Assembly (NCBI GenBank): GCA_029339505.1
Contig: JAQISU010000096.1
Span: 2,132,501-2,196,500 of the forward strand
Origin: Unio delphinus
Taxonomy: Eukaryota; Mollusca; Bivalvia; Unionida; Unionidae
DNA: 64,000 nt
Reading direction: 5' to 3'
Below, piece after piece: positions 62,556-64,000 of the stretch (position 1 is its first letter; each line of letters opens with the position of its first letter). The translations under genes and the position numbers were made by a program. A model generated the notes under the pieces. It was not told the DNA's origin. It did no database searches and worked only from the letters and a program-made list of their open reading frames with translations.

Positions 62556-63611
62556 ATGGTCAATGAAGCATTAACAACCCGATTGGCTCGTGAACGACTG
62601 GATGCAATTAAGAGATTTGTACCAATTCGCGACTCTGTACGGAATAAACTGCAACAACGACAACAAGCGCAGACTGACTTTTCTGTGTCAAGTGAACAGC
62701 TGTTTACTCCGATAACAAGTGCGACCAAAGATGTGAAAAAGTTAACTGAAGCAGCGATATACGGAGATATTCCTGAGCGAGAACGAGTAAAGAAGGCGCC
62801 GCTGCTTGATACGCTTGAAAAGATAGCAGCAGAGACCGGACAAACACGCGCAGGGATACAACAGTTATCCAGTGATATAAAAACTCAGCGCGAGTATGAA
62901 CGATTAGCTGATATTGATGATTCTGCGCCTGAAACTCAAAGAGTTTCCACACCTGAACCACAACCTGTTGATGTCGTCACCCCAAGAGGTATTCCCTTTA
63001 GAGACAAATTCACCGAAGAAGCTATAATAAAAATCAAACAACCTGAATTAATAAAACTCGAAGATTATGCGGATTTTGGCGTTTTCGCTGCCCAAAAATA
63101 TTATTCAAAGGGAGAGTTTTTAAAAGACGAGTATAAAAACAGTAAAATAAGCCGAGATGACTGGGTTAATTGGTTGTATAAAATAAACAAGGATATTACT
63201 GGTAATTTGAAAAAGGATATAATTAAGTACAGAACTTTTAAAGCAGGAGTTGATAGTTATGGTATACAAAAACAACAAGGTCGAGGCCGACAAAGGCAAT
63301 TACTTGATGATAGTGAGGGCGCAACTGGTACAACTGAGGAAACAAGCGGAAAAGGATATTCGATTGGAAATCCAAAGGATTTCAACGCTGGAGTCTTTGA
63401 CTCTACCATGACATGTCCTGGTAGTGTTCTCAGTGATATATCACGGTTAGAGGTTCTTGTAGGAGGGTTCCGAGCTGGAAATAACTCACCGGAAATAATT
63501 AATGAAGCAGCTGATATCTGTAGACGATTATTTCAGGGTGGTATCATGGATATCAGCACATATCGAGATTTCATTGGCGAGTTAGTGGAAAGTGGGTATC
63601 ATAGTGACTGA
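62556..63611 (+). CDS. Probable virion or scaffold protein, helical, 351 residues
   Basis: Residues 1-50 are basic and helical (LARERLDAIKRFVPIRDSV), followed by Gln/Ser-rich segments. A proline-rich linker (TPEPQPVDVVTPRG) lies at about 130-145. The middle (about 160-230) is a mixed helical domain. After a Gly/Gln/Arg-rich linker (QQGRGRQRQ) the C-terminus has EVLVGGFRAGNNSPEIINE and an Ile/Leu-rich helix pair, a C-terminal pattern that I associate with structural proteins of Polinton-like elements without a firm name. It shares its 27-nt leader with the next gene, suggesting co-regulation, most likely late. Start at 62556 is fixed by that leader. Confidence 0.75.
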   Translation: MVNEALTTRLARERLDAIKRFVPIRDSVRNKLQQRQQAQTDFSVSSEQLFTPITSATKDVKKLTEAAIYGDIPERERVKKAPLLDTLEKIAAETGQTRAGIQQLSSDIKTQREYERLADIDDSAPETQRVSTPEPQPVDVVTPRGIPFRDKFTEEAIIKIKQPELIKLEDYADFGVFAAQKYYSKGEFLKDEYKNSKISRDDWVNWLYKINKDITGNLKKDIIKYRTFKAGVDSYGIQKQQGRGRQRQLLDDSEGATGTTEETSGKGYSIGNPKDFNAGVFDSTMTCPGSVLSDISRLEVLVGGFRAGNNSPEIINEAADICRRLFQGGIMDISTYRDFIGELVESGYHSD

Positions 63612-63643
63612 ATTGAAAAGTCAATTGATTAGATAAATAACAA

Positions 63644-63670
63644 TTGAAAAATTGTTTCTGATTTCAAATA
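63644..63670 (+). promoter_or_regulatory. Shared 27-nt leader, copy 2
   Basis: Identical to 62529-62555 over all 27 nt, and also directly abutting a start codon (63671). The sequences diverge immediately before the motif and inside the genes. Confidence 0.75.
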
Positions 63671-64000
63671 ATGATCATACACTACAATCATGATAAACCA
63701 ACCCCCGTCTACGTAGTTAATTCACGGTTTCCGGTTTATAGAGCATACTACGGAGATGGTTTAGGTAATACCATTGCAGGGTTATTTGCGAGAATGGCTC
63801 CAAAAGTGATGCCGTTGGCTAAACAATTAGGAATGAAAGCAATTGATGTTATTCGTGATAAGGGTATTGGTGCTGTTGGAGATCTTGCAGGAAAAGCGTT
63901 TTCAACTGCGAAGAATAAATTAACATCATTAGTGAAATCACGGATGAAATCCAAAGGATTTTCAAAACCGTTACCGTCTACAGCGGAAATGCCTGCGAGT
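63671..64000 (+). CDS. Partial gene, probable minor virion protein (runs off the window)
   Basis: 110 codons are visible from the ATG at 63671, open to the last base. After a polar start it has YYGDGLGNTIAGLFARMAPK, then an amphipathic, Gly/Ala/Lys-rich region (LAKQLGMKAIDVIRDKGIG, VGDLAGKAFSTAKNK) and Lys/Ser-rich sequence. This layout resembles adenovirus minor core/membrane-lytic proteins and the small minor-capsid proteins of Polintons. The identification is by composition and context and remains tentative. Its leader is shared with the preceding gene. Confidence 0.7.
   Translation, partial: MIIHYNHDKPTPVYVVNSRFPVYRAYYGDGLGNTIAGLFARMAPKVMPLAKQLGMKAIDVIRDKGIGAVGDLAGKAFSTAKNKLTSLVKSRMKSKGFSKPLPSTAEMPAS

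Larger units (their letters stand above)
54505..64000. mobile_element. Maverick/Polinton (adintovirus-like) element, left 9.5 kb
   Basis: The gene set (packaging ATPase, retroviral-type integrase, family-B DNA polymerase, PLA2-like protein, small virion-like proteins) is that of Maverick/Polinton elements, also classed as adintoviruses: virus-derived double-stranded DNA transposons of animals. Genes are dense, intronless and on both strands, unlike the flanking intron-rich DNA. The left terminus is placed at the inverted-repeat segment at 54505. The right terminus, major capsid, penton and protease genes are outside the window. Frames are almost all intact, which suggests recent insertion. 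An extrachromosomal or contaminating viral genome is excluded by the host DNA on the left, provided the assembly is correct. Confidence 0.88.

Noticed and set aside
54761..64000. Bacterial or phage contamination
   Set aside because: The element is joined to intron-rich animal DNA on the left, and its gene set matches animal Polintons. Ribosome-binding sites are not evident.

Overview
This window looks like nuclear DNA from an invertebrate animal, most likely a mollusc (probably a bivalve). The DNA is AT-rich, genes are split by long introns, and the non-coding DNA is full of tRNA-derived SINEs, small inverted-repeat DNA transposons (MITEs), minisatellites and microsatellites. The mollusc assignment is inferred from repeat style and gene families. 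No database was searched.

From 1 to about 54.5 kb there are two host genes. An intronless rhodopsin-class GPCR lies on the minus strand at 4558-5679. The 3' half of an ectonucleotide pyrophosphatase/phosphodiesterase (ENPP) gene is spread over eleven plus-strand exons from 8990 to 51689. The exon phases all match, and they join into 507 codons plus a stop. They cover the second part of the phosphodiesterase domain and the nuclease-like domain. The exons with the catalytic threonine and the first metal ligands are not visible, so the gene probably starts before the window. Its introns carry two SINE families, a recurrent MITE family, three pogo/Tigger-type elements, a candidate solo LTR inserted inside a minisatellite, hAT remnants and at least a dozen tandem arrays.

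From about 54.5 kb to the end of the window is the left part of a Maverick/Polinton (adintovirus-like) element, a virus-derived self-synthesizing transposon. In order it holds: a 228-bp terminal segment bounded by a perfect 16-bp inverted repeat; an A32-like packaging ATPase (-); a zinc-ribbon ORF overlapping a phospholipase A2 ORF in the -1 frame (+); a retroviral-type integrase (+); a 1335-codon minus-strand ORF joining seven basic repeat units, a family-B DNA polymerase, an SF1 helicase and an HNH nuclease; a Cys-rich protein; a free-standing HNH endonuclease; a small unknown protein; and two probable virion genes that share an identical 27-nt leader. The major capsid, penton and protease genes and the right terminus are not in the window and may lie beyond 64000.

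The most interesting points are the polymerase-helicase-HNH fusion with its basic 27-residue repeats, the two overlapping -1 slippery heptamers exactly where the zinc-ribbon and PLA2 frames meet, and the 27-nt leader abutting two start codons. Apart from that frame change and the cut at the window edge, the element's genes read through without visible breaks, which suggests a young insertion.
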